Part shown: positions 37,675-47,641 of the stretch, piece after piece
Numbering within the stretch: the first letter of the stretch is position 1
Layout: each line of letters begins with the position of its first letter
The notes under the pieces: model-generated
Database searches by the model: none
The model's input: the letters and a program-made list of their open reading frames with translations, nothing else
What the model was told of the DNA's origin: nothing
Assembly (NCBI GenBank): GCA_023139045.1
Contig: JAGLOJ010000014.1
Location: forward strand, 32,728-96,727
Source: Candidatus Sabulitectum sp.
Lineage (GTDB): Bacteria; Fermentibacterota; Fermentibacteria; Fermentibacterales; JCC-6
Length of the DNA: 64,000 nucleotides
Direction of reading: 5' to 3'
Made by a program: the position numbers and the translations under genes

Positions 37675-38062
37675 GCACTTCCTCCCTGTTACCGGAGAAC
37701 TGTACGCTCAGTCCTCTGAATTTTGCCAGCCTTGTCGGCTCTTTAAAGGGGCTCAGCAGAACTCCGTTTGCATCCGGAACAATGCTTCTAACCTCTTTCC
37801 ATTTTCTAACTTCTGTCCCGAAGGGAGACTTCTTTCTCACTCCTGTGGAATCCATTATGAACTCAACAGGAAGAAAGTAACTCCACATGGAAAGGAACAG
37901 AAGAGCAAGCCCGATTATTCCCCACCAGACATTTCCCATCATCACCGAAGCAGCGAAAGAAGATGTAAGCATTATGACAACCAGGGCCACTGTAGCCCTG
38001 GGACGCTCTTTCATGGGGAAGGAAATCCACTCAAGGGTTTCTGTTCCCGCTGTATCGGTCAT
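37643..38062 (-). CDS. two-TM PH-like membrane protein, hypothetical
   Basis: Start after GAGGAG RBS; two adjacent hydrophobic segments followed by VEFIMDSTGVRKKSPFGTEVRKWKEVRSI. Confidence 0.6.
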   Translation of the reverse strand: MTDTAGTETLEWISFPMKERPRATVALVVIMLTSSFAASVMMGNVWWGIIGLALLFLSMWSYFLPVEFIMDSTGVRKKSPFGTEVRKWKEVRSIVPDANGVLLSPFKEPTRLAKFRGLSVQFSGNREEVLEFIRARIEP

Positions 38063-38063
38063 T

Positions 38064-39512
38064 TCACTCCTCGTGTTCAACTGGCTCCACCAGACACAGA
38101 TCCTTTACTGCTTTAACTTCGTCCAGCCTCAGAACCGGAGTGTTAACCGGCGCATCAGTAACAAGATGAGGCTTCTCGTCTACCTCTTCAGCGATAGCGA
38201 TCATTGCATCAATAAACGCATCGATACTCTCAAGGCTTTCAGTTTCTGTTGGCTCTATCATAAGAGCTTCTTTAACAATCTGCGGGAAGTAGATTGTCGG
38301 TGCATGAAAACCGTAATCAAGGAGACGCTTGGCAATGTCCAGTGTTTTCACTCCCTTTTTGGCCATTTCCGCCCCACTGGCAACAAACTCGTGCATGCAG
38401 GGGCCATCATCGTTAGGCACTTCATAGTAAGGCTTGAGCCTTGCCTTCATGTAGTTTGCATTGATGAGAGCCACTTCGGACACTTCCCTGAGCCCCTTTG
38501 GACCCAGTGTTCTTATGTATGCATAGGCCCTGTACAACACTCCCACATTTCCGTGGAATGCCAGTAATCTTCCAATTGATTTACCCATGCGATCTCTAAG
38601 TTTGTATCCTTCTTCGGTCTTCTCTACTGTTGACGCTGGAAGAAACTGCCTGAGCAGCTCTGTACAGCATACTGCACCGGAGCCCGGGCCACCGCCGCCG
38701 TGGGGGGTGCTGAATGTCTTGTGCAGATTCAGGTGACACACATCGAAGCCCATGTCACCAGGTCGGACGATACCCAGCAAAGCATTCATGTTGGCACCAT
38801 CCATGTAGTTCAAACCGCCGGCGTCATGAATGATTTTCGTTATCTCCTCTATGCTGCTCTCAAAGATACCAAGGGTATTCGGATTGGTAAGCATGAAGGC
38901 ACAGGTGTTCTCACCGGCCTTGCTGCGCAGATCCTCAACATCAACTCTGCCATGCTTGTCAGACTTCACGCTGATGACCTTGAGCCCTGCAAGAGTGCTG
39001 GTTGCCGGATTGGTTCCGTGGGCCGAGTCCGGCATCAGAACCTCATTGCGGTGCCCCTGACCTCTTTCATCCTGCCATTTTTTGATAAGCATAAGTCCGG
39101 CGAATTCGCCTTGAGCTCCTGCTGCAGGCTGAAGTGTGGTCGCCTTAAAACCGGTTATCTCACAGAGCAATTCACCAAGTTTGTACATGATCTCAAGAGT
39201 TCCCTGAACTGTTGAATCATCCGAAAGGGGGTGCACCGCTGCAAGACCATCAATCCTGGCCAGAAATTCGTGTAATCTGGGATTGTATTTCATGGTGCAT
39301 GAGCCAAGAGGATAAAATCCCTGCTCAATACTGAAGTTCATGGTTGAAAGCCGTACGAAGTGACGCATTGCCTGCCCCTCGGTCACTTCGGGAAGTCCTA
39401 TGAACTCTTTTCTTCTAAACTGTTCCGGGATAGCTGTTTCCGGCACATCGAGTACAGGAAGCGCAACTCCGATTCGACCGGGACTGCTGTACTGAAATAT
39501 TGTCTTTTCCAT
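38064..39512 (-). CDS. gcvPB: glycine dehydrogenase (decarboxylating) subunit 2
   Basis: FYPLGSCTMKYNPR, HGTNPATSTLAGLKV, DVCHLNLHKTFSTPHGGGGPGSGAV. Confidence 0.95.
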   Translation of the reverse strand: MEKTIFQYSSPGRIGVALPVLDVPETAIPEQFRRKEFIGLPEVTEGQAMRHFVRLSTMNFSIEQGFYPLGSCTMKYNPRLHEFLARIDGLAAVHPLSDDSTVQGTLEIMYKLGELLCEITGFKATTLQPAAGAQGEFAGLMLIKKWQDERGQGHRNEVLMPDSAHGTNPATSTLAGLKVISVKSDKHGRVDVEDLRSKAGENTCAFMLTNPNTLGIFESSIEEITKIIHDAGGLNYMDGANMNALLGIVRPGDMGFDVCHLNLHKTFSTPHGGGGPGSGAVCCTELLRQFLPASTVEKTEEGYKLRDRMGKSIGRLLAFHGNVGVLYRAYAYIRTLGPKGLREVSEVALINANYMKARLKPYYEVPNDDGPCMHEFVASGAEMAKKGVKTLDIAKRLLDYGFHAPTIYFPQIVKEALMIEPTETESLESIDAFIDAMIAIAEEVDEKPHLVTDAPVNTPVLRLDEVKAVKDLCLVEPVEHEE

Positions 39513-40858
39513 TACACTGCCCCCCTGATGTACTGATCCAGAGCCTCTACAAAGCCATCAATTTCTTCCCTGGTTCGTTTCTCGGTTGCTGTAAGCATCA
39601 TTGCCCCATCTCCGAGGCATGGCATTGGAAGTCCTGCAAGATATCCCTTTTCCTTCATGGCGGAAGCGGTATCTTCCGCTGAAACTGGAAGATTCACTAC
39701 AAACTCTCTGCAGAAAGGCACATCAAACACATCGGTTACGCCATTGGTTTCAAGCAGTCTGTCATGAAGATAGTGAGACTTGTGCCAGCACTGCTTTGCC
39801 ACCTCTGTAAATCCAGTTTCGCCGGTAAGAGTTAGATAAATTACATTGGCAAGTGCCATAAGAGCCTGATTGGAACAGATGTTACTGGTTGCTTTGGCTC
39901 TTTTTATGTGCTGCTCACGGGTTTGGAGGGTAAGAACATATCCTGTGTTACCTGCGCGGTCCTCGGTTCTTCCCACAATTCTTCCCGGCATTTTCCTGAG
40001 GAGTCTGGCATTTGTGGCCATGAAACCCACATACGGGCCTCCATAACTCATTGCAACGCCCATAGGCTGACCTTCTCCCACAACCACATCAGCTCCCAGT
40101 CTGCCCGGGGCTTCAATAACGCCAAGGGCAACAGGGTCCGCAGCAACAACAAGAAGACCCTTGTGTCTGTGAATAAGATCTGCCGCAGCTTGAACGTTCT
40201 CAATAGAGCCGAAGTAATTGGGGTACTGCAGCACCAGAGCGGCAACGCCGCCTTCTGCCAGTTGGTCGGCGGCTTCAAGGTCAATCAAACCATCTGTGCC
40301 GAAGGGTACCTCGTTGATCTCAAAATCGCCGTTACCCATATAGGTGTGTATCACATCAATTGTTCTGGGATTCAGGGCACCCGAAACCAGAATTCTCTTC
40401 TTTCTCGTAGCCCTGATTGCCATAAGAGCAGCTTCGGCAACAGCTGATGAGCCATCATACATACAGGCATTGGCAGCATCGCATCCTGTGAGTCGTGCAA
40501 TCATGGTCTGGTATTCGAAAATTGACTGCAGAGTACCCTGACTCACTTCCGCCTGATATGGCGTGTAGGCAGTTAAGAATTCACTTCTTGTGAGAATGTT
40601 ATCTATTGCAGAGGGAATGTAGTGATCATAGGCACCTGCACCACGGAAGCATACAAGATTGGAAGAACTGTTCTGCGCGGCAAACCCCTTGAATTCTTTC
40701 AGAAGTTCCAGCTCGCTGGCAGGTGAAGGCAGATCAAGCTCGCCCTTGAGATGAACACTCTCCGGAATGGGAGTAAGGAGATCCTCAAATTTCCCCACTC
40801 CGATAACATCAAGCATCTGCTCTTGTTGAGCCTTTCCGTTGGGAACGAATATGCTCAT
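39512..40858 (-). CDS. gcvPA: glycine dehydrogenase (decarboxylating) subunit 1
   Basis: FRGAGAYDHYIPSAIDNILTRSEFLTAYTPYQAEVSQGTLQSIFEYQTMI. Confidence 0.95.
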   Translation of the reverse strand: MSIFVPNGKAQQEQMLDVIGVGKFEDLLTPIPESVHLKGELDLPSPASELELLKEFKGFAAQNSSSNLVCFRGAGAYDHYIPSAIDNILTRSEFLTAYTPYQAEVSQGTLQSIFEYQTMIARLTGCDAANACMYDGSSAVAEAALMAIRATRKKRILVSGALNPRTIDVIHTYMGNGDFEINEVPFGTDGLIDLEAADQLAEGGVAALVLQYPNYFGSIENVQAAADLIHRHKGLLVVAADPVALGVIEAPGRLGADVVVGEGQPMGVAMSYGGPYVGFMATNARLLRKMPGRIVGRTEDRAGNTGYVLTLQTREQHIKRAKATSNICSNQALMALANVIYLTLTGETGFTEVAKQCWHKSHYLHDRLLETNGVTDVFDVPFCREFVVNLPVSAEDTASAMKEKGYLAGLPMPCLGDGAMMLTATEKRTREEIDGFVEALDQYIRGAV

Positions 40859-40862
40859 TGGT

Positions 40863-41246
40863 TCACTCTCCTATGTGAGTCTTGTACTCTTCCGCTGTGA
40901 GAAGGCCGTCAAACTGTGAATCATCAGAGGCTTTAATGGCATACAGCCAGCCACCGGCGAAAGGGTCTTCGTTGATAAGTGCAGGGTTGGATTCAAGTTC
41001 TTCGTTGACAGCAGCAACCTCTCCATCGAGAGGGGCATAAAAATCTTCAGCAGTCTTCACAGCTTCAAGCCCGCCCATGGAATCGCCCTTAGTGGCTTCA
41101 GTACCAACTTCAGGCAATTCAGCCATAACGATCTCACCCATCTCATGCTGAGCGTAGTCAGTGAGCCCGATTGTATACTTACCTTCATCTTTGCGCACCC
41201 ATTCGTGAGTCTCTGTGTAGCGTACATTCTCTGGAATATTGCTCAT
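40863..41246 (-). CDS. gcvH: glycine cleavage system H protein
   Basis: YTETHEWVRKDEGKYTIGLTDYAQHEMGEIV, GGLEAVKTAEDFYAP lipoyl-Lys site. Confidence 0.95.
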   Translation of the reverse strand: MSNIPENVRYTETHEWVRKDEGKYTIGLTDYAQHEMGEIVMAELPEVGTEATKGDSMGGLEAVKTAEDFYAPLDGEVAAVNEELESNPALINEDPFAGGWLYAIKASDDSQFDGLLTAEEYKTHIGE

Positions 41247-41277
41247 TCTATTTCTCCTTTATGAATATGATTCTGAA

Positions 41278-42375
41278 TTACTTTCGGCTGCCTTCCGTGT
41301 AGAAGGGTATCTTCACTATTTTCAGAGGAATCCGTTTCCCTCTGACTTCCGCCTCCAGCTCGTTACCCCTTTTCTGAAAACCTCGTTCAACATACCCCAG
41401 ACATACTGCCTGTCCCAGCGCGGGAGCGATGGAACCGCTTGTAATAATGCCCACTTTTCTGTCACCGCTGAACAGAGGACTACCGTGCCTTGGAAATCCT
41501 TTTCCAATCACCTTCATGCCAACCAGATATCTTCCAGGTTTCTCAGCTTTCTGCTGCTCAAGAACTTCTCTGGCAATGAACGGCTTGTCAGTCTTCAGCT
41601 TAACAACCCAGCCAAGCTTTGCCTCGATTGGAGTGGTACTGTGATCAATATCGTTGCCGTAAAGAGGATATCCAACTTCAAGGCGAAGTGTATCCCTGGC
41701 ACCAAGCCCCACAGCAACAATACCGAACTCTTCCCCTGCTTCCATCACTGAGTTCCAGACTGCTTCGGCGTCGGGGTATTTCATGTAGATTTCAAATCCG
41801 TCTTCACCGGTGTAACCGGTTCTTGCAATCAAGGCATCTACACCTGCAAATGTACCTGTTGTGTGCTCGTAATAACCGATACCGTTCAGATCAACATCGG
41901 TAAGTTTTGAGCACACTTCCTGGGCTCTGGGGCCCTGAACAGCAACAAGAGCGGTCTCGTCACTTTCATTGGAAACCTTAAGATCAAAACCCTGGAGATG
42001 ACTCTGTACCCAGGCCCAGTCCTTGTCCAGATTGGCTGCATTCACAACCATCAGATATTCCTGGTCAGCAATCCTGTAAACGATAAGATCATCAACAATT
42101 CCACCATCAGGGTAGCACATTGTGGAATAGTAAGCCTTTCCATTATCAATACTGGCATCATTGGTAAGAAGTTTGTCAAGAAATGCAGCAGAATCTGGTC
42201 CAGTTACTCTGAATTCACCCATGTGGGTCAGATCAAAAACACCAACGTTCTCTCTTACGGCCATATGTTCTTTCTGAATCGCACCGTATTTGATGGGCAT
42301 AAGGTATCCGGCAAAGGATTGCATAGTAGCTCCAAGCGCAACATGCTTCTCGTAAAGCGGGGTTCTCTTATCCAT
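41278..42375 (-). CDS. gcvT: aminomethyltransferase (glycine cleavage T protein)
   Basis: RTPLYEKHVALGATMQSFAGYLMPIKYGAIQKEHMAVRENVGVFDLTHMGEF; ARTGYTGEDGFEIY. Confidence 0.95.
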   Translation of the reverse strand: MDKRTPLYEKHVALGATMQSFAGYLMPIKYGAIQKEHMAVRENVGVFDLTHMGEFRVTGPDSAAFLDKLLTNDASIDNGKAYYSTMCYPDGGIVDDLIVYRIADQEYLMVVNAANLDKDWAWVQSHLQGFDLKVSNESDETALVAVQGPRAQEVCSKLTDVDLNGIGYYEHTTGTFAGVDALIARTGYTGEDGFEIYMKYPDAEAVWNSVMEAGEEFGIVAVGLGARDTLRLEVGYPLYGNDIDHSTTPIEAKLGWVVKLKTDKPFIAREVLEQQKAEKPGRYLVGMKVIGKGFPRHGSPLFSGDRKVGIITSGSIAPALGQAVCLGYVERGFQKRGNELEAEVRGKRIPLKIVKIPFYTEGSRK

Positions 42376-42512
42376 TACTGCCCCTTTTCGGGAATAACTG
42401 TAAAATTATGAAAATATCAATTTCGGCTTATAAGTGAATGCTAATTTAGCCAACTATCCAGGGAAATGCAAATCTCATTGACCGAGTGCCGCTGCAGGTC
42501 TGATATTCATGC

Positions 42513-43103
42513 ATGGGATCAATGGAAGGAAGCCAGGTGGCACAAATTACACTTGCAGAATCAACGGTTGATAAACTTCAAAAAGAGTCCGGTGGCAACC
42601 AGGTTGTATTTCACGATCTCTGCCGTGAATCAATGGCTCGGAAGTGGCTGAAATCCAGCGGAATTCCATCATGGAGAAACCCGGCAACTCCGTTGGAAAA
42701 TACCGGTAACAATGCGACCGGTAACTCAAGGTACAGTATCATGCTGGCAGACGGGTCCAGGTTTTTTGTCTGCTCATATCCATCACCGATTCTCTACCTG
42801 GACATGCTGGCGGCTGCAAAGTGTTTTGCCGCACTGGCTGTAAACCTTGGAAGCAATTGTACTTGCGGTTCAATAATGGGGTGTATTTTTCTGCGGAATA
42901 TTTCACAAACAAAAAAACATTATTGCTTTAATCAAGGGGGGCTTGAGTCCAACTCAAAATTGTTGCATTATCTGGGCAGACATCGCGGGTATAAGTCAAT
43001 GTTTATCCGTTTCAGCGCCAGACTGCTTCTGTTTGGTGAACCGGATGCACCAGAGCGCGGTACAGAGGGAGTAAAAAGTTTTTACCCTGTTGCCAGGGGT
43101 TAG
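42513..43103 (+). CDS. hypothetical protein
   Basis: Open frame just upstream of and co-oriented with the GGDEF gene; no recognised motif. Confidence 0.4.
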   Translation: MGSMEGSQVAQITLAESTVDKLQKESGGNQVVFHDLCRESMARKWLKSSGIPSWRNPATPLENTGNNATGNSRYSIMLADGSRFFVCSYPSPILYLDMLAAAKCFAALAVNLGSNCTCGSIMGCIFLRNISQTKKHYCFNQGGLESNSKLLHYLGRHRGYKSMFIRFSARLLLFGEPDAPERGTEGVKSFYPVARG

Positions 43104-43117
43104 CGGGAGGTTCTCTT

Positions 43118-45265
43118 GTGGATGCTAAAGCCGATGAACTGGTAGACTTTTTTGGGTCCCCCTACCTGGAACAGCTATGGAAGGCTTCAACCGGTGCTCT
43201 GGTTGTATGCGATGCCAACAGGCAGATTCTTCAGGTCTGTCCGGGCTTCACCGATTTGTTCCTGATTCCAGCCGCAGACTGCATCGGACATGACCTTGAT
43301 GAGCTGATCACACCTGCCCAGTTTCTGCCTGAATCCGAGTGTATTTTTGATAGCGCCATTACCGGAACACCAGTATCTCTCACTACAACGAAGGTGAAAA
43401 GCAACGGTGAACTTGCCAGAGTGTTTCAGGTAACAGTGCGGATTATTGCCGATACAGGCGATAAACTTGCCTGTTTTGTTTTTAAACAGATTCCGGAAAA
43501 TTCAAGACAGAGAGCAACAGATAAATGCGATGACAGGGAACTTCTGAACAACGCCTTTGAGAACTCGTTTGAACCATCTCTTTATTCTGATACTGACGGT
43601 AATGCTGTTCGTGCCAATACTGCATTTCACTCTGAATTTGGCTGGACGCACGAAGATATAGCAGAGCAGAGCATTGCAGAAATGTTTATACCACTGTCAA
43701 TCAGGCCCGAAGCAGAGTACATAAATTCAATGCAGAGGGCTGGCAGAGTTCTCCGCCTGAGAACGTTAAGGAAAAAGAAGAATAACAGCACCCTGCAGGT
43801 TTCACTGATTTGCGCTCCTCTGAATTCACAGACTTCGCAAACTGAAACAGGGTACAGAATCTACAGAACTCCAGATTCCAGGAGCCGGACCACAGCAGAC
43901 GTTATCGCCAGGAATGATTTCAGGGAGTGTCCTTATCCGGGGCTGCACACCGGAATGTTTTTCCACGCACGAGTCGATGAAATGAGAACGATGGAATTCA
44001 TCGCTCCCGGCTCAGCATCATATGCCGGATACTCTGAAATTGAATTGCTGTCAAAAGCAAGGCCTTATGCCACCATTATTCTGAACGAAGACCGTAGTAT
44101 GGTCTTGAAGGCAATAGAGGAGTCTCTGGAAAAGCGAAAAGATTACAGTATCACCTACAGAATAAAAAACAGCTCAGGAGACACTCTCTGGGTAATGGAA
44201 CATGGCAGGGCATATTTCATGACAGGGGATGAACCGAATTTCTGTGTTGGATGCATCATAGATATTTCTGAAACAAAGAAAGATCGAGATAATTTATCTA
44301 TGGCCAGAGATCGGATCGAGAAGCTCCACAGTGTTGCGGCAGAACTCCAGCAATCCCGTTCCGAGGGAGAAATTTACCGGATTTGCGCCGAGGCAGGGCA
44401 ATCCATTCTGAACGGTGCATGCAGCTCTGTATTCATCCGGTACGAGCAGGAGATGAAACAGGTGGCCTCCTCCGGCAGGGAACACTACAACTGCAGCAGG
44501 GAATGCAGTCCGGGTATGGTGGAATTGACTCTGAGTACAGTGAGTCCCTGCTATTTCAGTTCCAGGGATCTCGTGGAGGATTTATGCCCGGCAGGAAGCT
44601 CCGGAGCCTGCTTTCGATTGAGTGACAAGGCAGTCTTTCAGATAATCTCCAAGGGCAACAACGTCTTTGGAAGCATCGATACAAGAATCACGGAACTACT
44701 GCTGGGGTATACTCAACAGGGACTCAAGCGCCTGGCGCTTCAGCACCAGTTGATCAATCAGGCACTCCACGACCCTCTCACCGGTATACACAACAGAAAT
44801 TACTTCAATCGGATTATCGAATTGGAAGAACTCAAAGCCCGAAGACTTGGTTCATCCATCGGCTTCATAATGGTGGATGTGGACAAATTCAAAACAGTAA
44901 ATGACAAATACGGCCACCAGACTGGAGATCATGTTCTTCAGGAAGTAGCAAAGATTCTCGGCAATGCTCTCAGAAAAACGGATACAGTGCTGAGATACGG
45001 CGGGGATGAGTTCCTGATAATTCTCACCAGAATGGCAACGGATCACTGCCACAAAGTCGAAGCCCGAATCAATAATGCCATAGCAAAGTCCAGGGTGTTG
45101 CATATGCCTGACGGAGAGAAGATCACCGTTTCAATGGGACACGCCTTCTGGACACCTCAAGCGAAAGAATCCATAGACGATATACTGGGTATGGCTGACA
45201 GCATAATGTACGAAAACAAAAGAAAAAAATTCAGGAGCGTGTCTGACAGTAATTGCTCTGAATAA
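43118..45265 (+). CDS. PAS-domain sensor diguanylate cyclase
   Basis: PAS-like segments; DPLTGIHNRNYFNRII ... MVDVDKFKTVNDKYGHQTGDHVLQEVAKILGNALRKTDTVLRYGGDEFLIIL. Confidence 0.9.
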   Translation: MDAKADELVDFFGSPYLEQLWKASTGALVVCDANRQILQVCPGFTDLFLIPAADCIGHDLDELITPAQFLPESECIFDSAITGTPVSLTTTKVKSNGELARVFQVTVRIIADTGDKLACFVFKQIPENSRQRATDKCDDRELLNNAFENSFEPSLYSDTDGNAVRANTAFHSEFGWTHEDIAEQSIAEMFIPLSIRPEAEYINSMQRAGRVLRLRTLRKKKNNSTLQVSLICAPLNSQTSQTETGYRIYRTPDSRSRTTADVIARNDFRECPYPGLHTGMFFHARVDEMRTMEFIAPGSASYAGYSEIELLSKARPYATIILNEDRSMVLKAIEESLEKRKDYSITYRIKNSSGDTLWVMEHGRAYFMTGDEPNFCVGCIIDISETKKDRDNLSMARDRIEKLHSVAAELQQSRSEGEIYRICAEAGQSILNGACSSVFIRYEQEMKQVASSGREHYNCSRECSPGMVELTLSTVSPCYFSSRDLVEDLCPAGSSGACFRLSDKAVFQIISKGNNVFGSIDTRITELLLGYTQQGLKRLALQHQLINQALHDPLTGIHNRNYFNRIIELEELKARRLGSSIGFIMVDVDKFKTVNDKYGHQTGDHVLQEVAKILGNALRKTDTVLRYGGDEFLIILTRMATDHCHKVEARINNAIAKSRVLHMPDGEKITVSMGHAFWTPQAKESIDDILGMADSIMYENKRKKFRSVSDSNCSE

Positions 45266-45319
45266 CCTGCACAAGTGTCGACCAAGCCCATTTTAAAGCG
45301 TTTGTGGCAGGTTCATTCG

Positions 45320-45333
45320 GTTTTTCGAAAAAC
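45320..45333. repeat. 14-bp palindrome downstream of GGDEF gene
   Basis: GTTTTTCGAAAAAC. Confidence 0.8.
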
Positions 45334-45484
45334 TATATTGTCTTGAATACTATCCATGCAATTCATATACTACTCCTCCGCTACTCTGCTGACCGGATCT
45401 TCTTAACATGTTTGCCTTATTGGCTTGATACGTTTTATCATACTTTTCGAGACAACCTGTAATTCACGACATGACAGATCTTGC

Positions 45485-45518
45485 TTGACGCAACATTACA
45501 ATGTAACTACATTACAAT
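45485..45518 (+). promoter_or_regulatory. brnT promoter overlapped by a repeated operator-like motif
   Basis: TTGACG-17-TACATT; ACATTACAAT direct repeats at 45493-45502 and 45509-45518; palindrome TTACAATGTAA at 45496-45506. Confidence 0.55.
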
Positions 45519-45519
45519 C

Positions 45520-45807
45520 ATGAAAACGCTGCATTTTGAATGGGATCCTGAAAAAGCCAGGATCAATGCTGAAAATCATGAGGGAGTTTCCTTCAAGGAA
45601 GCGGAAAGTGTTTTTTATGATGAACGGGCAATTGAGTTTTATGACGAACAGCATTCGGAATCAGAGAAAAGGTTTCTAATGCTGGGATTGAGTGCAAGAC
45701 TTCGCTTGCTTCTTGTATGTCACTGCGTAAGAGAAAATAATTCTGTCATTCGAATAATCTCAGCCCGAAAAGCGACAAAGAGAGAATCCAAGCACTATTG
45801 GAGGTGA
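45520..45807 (+). CDS. brnT: BrnT-family toxin
   Basis: FEWDPEKARINAENHEGVSFKEAESVFYDERAIEF...RIISARKATKRESKHY. Confidence 0.9.
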   Translation: MKTLHFEWDPEKARINAENHEGVSFKEAESVFYDERAIEFYDEQHSESEKRFLMLGLSARLRLLLVCHCVRENNSVIRIISARKATKRESKHYWR

Positions 45808-46034
45808 TGAAAATGAAGGACGAGTATGACCTTTCCCAAATGAAGTCAAGAAGTAACCCATACGCTAAACGTTTAAAAAAACAGATTACTCTTCGGTTAC
45901 AACCTGAGATAATTGAGTACTTCAAATCGTTATCCGAAGAATCAGATATTCCGTATCAGAGCCTGATTAACCTGTATCTCCTTGATTGTGTGAATAGCCA
46001 TCGCAAATTGAAGATGGATTGGGCGACAGGTTAA
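45798..46034 (+). CDS. brnA: BrnA-family antitoxin
   Basis: Overlaps brnT; KQITLRLQPEIIEYFKSLSEESDIPYQSLINLYLLD. Confidence 0.85.
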   Translation: MEVMKMKDEYDLSQMKSRSNPYAKRLKKQITLRLQPEIIEYFKSLSEESDIPYQSLINLYLLDCVNSHRKLKMDWATG

Positions 46035-46204
46035 GGTTTTAGAGAGAAAATGCCCTCTCTGTAAACGGTAAATGATTCCGGGCCAATGATAGTCACCAGA
46101 ATTCTTTTCTCGATTTGTCCTCAGAATTGGATGAGCTTGCTGTAGTGCTCTGTACGCCTTAATATTTCGGTATAGTGCGTTGCTATCCTGAGTTCCAGCA
46201 AGGC

Positions 46205-46245
46205 ACTGGTTTATGCGCATAGCACCGCTATGTTATTGAACCAGT
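46205..46245. repeat. nested imperfect hairpin / cruciform-capable sequence
   Basis: ACTGGTT-tatgcg-CATAGC-acc-GCTATG-ttattg-AACCAGT. Confidence 0.75.
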
Positions 46246-46426
46246 AACGCCGCTGGGGCTCTGGAGAGCAAGCAGGATACGAAAGTTTAGGGTATACAGA
46301 GTACTGGTAACATTGGGCTCAGCATTATTGATTCAACTCTGCGGGCTGCCCCGGATTCACTTTCGAACAAAGGTATTAGCAACCACACGAACAACGATAG
46401 TCCATGCTGTCGCTGGGACGCATTCC

Positions 46427-47617
46427 TTAGAAAACAGTGATATCAGTGCCGTCTGTTGTGATGATGAAGGTTCCGTCCTGGTCTGTTCGGAAAACCGGAA
46501 TACCCCGACTGTCCAGTCTGTTCAGGAGTTCGCTGTGCGGATGTCCGTAAGGATTTCCTGATCCGACCTCAATTGCCGCGTAAGACGGTTGAACTGCGTC
46601 AAGCCACAAGTTGCCTGTGGCATCACCGGAGCCGTGGTGTCCAACTTTGAGAACGTCGGCTCGCAGATCTTCCGGAGAATAATGGGCAAGAACATCATCT
46701 TCTCCATCATCCGTTTCCAGATCACCGGTAAACAGAAATGAAACTTCCTCAAAGGTTATGTGAATCAGTATTGAAGCATTGTTCATATCGCCGGAGCCGG
46801 GGTGAGCTTCCGGATGAAGTATCTCCACCTGCAGGTTCGGGTCCCAGTCGAGAGTCATACCCCTGGTGCCTTCAATGTATTCTGCACCTGAATTCTGAAC
46901 TTCCTGAAGAAATTCCTCATAAGTGTTGGAAGCATCCCCTGTCCAGCCGCAATCCCAGACCTTGTCCACGGGCATTTCCTCAAGTATGGCGATAAGCCCG
47001 CCGATATGATCCGAGTGTGGATGAGTTCCCACTATTCCATCCAGACGGGTAATACCCAGGCTGTCCAGCATGGGAAGTATCCGGTCTCTGCCACAGCTCC
47101 AGTCACTTCTTCTGTCTCCTCCGTCGATAAGATAGTTGAACCCCCCCGGTGTTCGAATAAGCATAGCGTCACCGGACAAAGATCCATGGGACGGATCTAT
47201 AAAGAAAACTGTAAGATTGTCTGGTTCGTTCAAGGGAATTGTGAGACTGAGTTCGTTGCTCCATGCAGAAAGCAGAGATGTGTTTCTGGTTTCCAGAGCA
47301 TACCAGTAGGTATCACCCGGTGTCACATCGGCATCAAACCAGGTGTTCTGAAGCGGATCACCGGAAAATATTTTCAACGCCTGAGCCTGAGAAGGATCAG
47401 CCTGGATACCGGCAGATTGACTTCTCCACAAGATGTAGGCATTGAAATCTTCATCGGAGCATTGCGTCCAGCTTGTGTACACTACGGAATCGGACTGAAG
47501 CTGAATTGCAAGAACACTTGGCGTGGGGTTACCTGCGGAATCAACCGGTGACTCTCCGCACGACAGAACAATAAGAAGACCGGCAGCAAGCACAGATACT
47601 GGAAATTTAATGCGCAT
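46427..47617 (-). CDS. MBL-fold metallohydrolase lipoprotein (ComEC/Rec2 C-terminal-like)
   Basis: Lipobox LLIVLSCG; GTHPHSDHIGGLIAILEEMPVDKVWDCG, SFLFTGDLETDDGE, LKVGHHGSGDAT. Confidence 0.85.
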   Translation of the reverse strand: MRIKFPVSVLAAGLLIVLSCGESPVDSAGNPTPSVLAIQLQSDSVVYTSWTQCSDEDFNAYILWRSQSAGIQADPSQAQALKIFSGDPLQNTWFDADVTPGDTYWYALETRNTSLLSAWSNELSLTIPLNEPDNLTVFFIDPSHGSLSGDAMLIRTPGGFNYLIDGGDRRSDWSCGRDRILPMLDSLGITRLDGIVGTHPHSDHIGGLIAILEEMPVDKVWDCGWTGDASNTYEEFLQEVQNSGAEYIEGTRGMTLDWDPNLQVEILHPEAHPGSGDMNNASILIHITFEEVSFLFTGDLETDDGEDDVLAHYSPEDLRADVLKVGHHGSGDATGNLWLDAVQPSYAAIEVGSGNPYGHPHSELLNRLDSRGIPVFRTDQDGTFIITTDGTDITVF

Positions 47618-47641
47618 TCAGTTCCTGCTCCTTTTCACTGC

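Noticed and set aside
42376-42512. Glycine riboswitch upstream of gcvT
   Set aside because: Only ~135 bp of leader, AT-rich, with no recognisable tandem glycine aptamer core.
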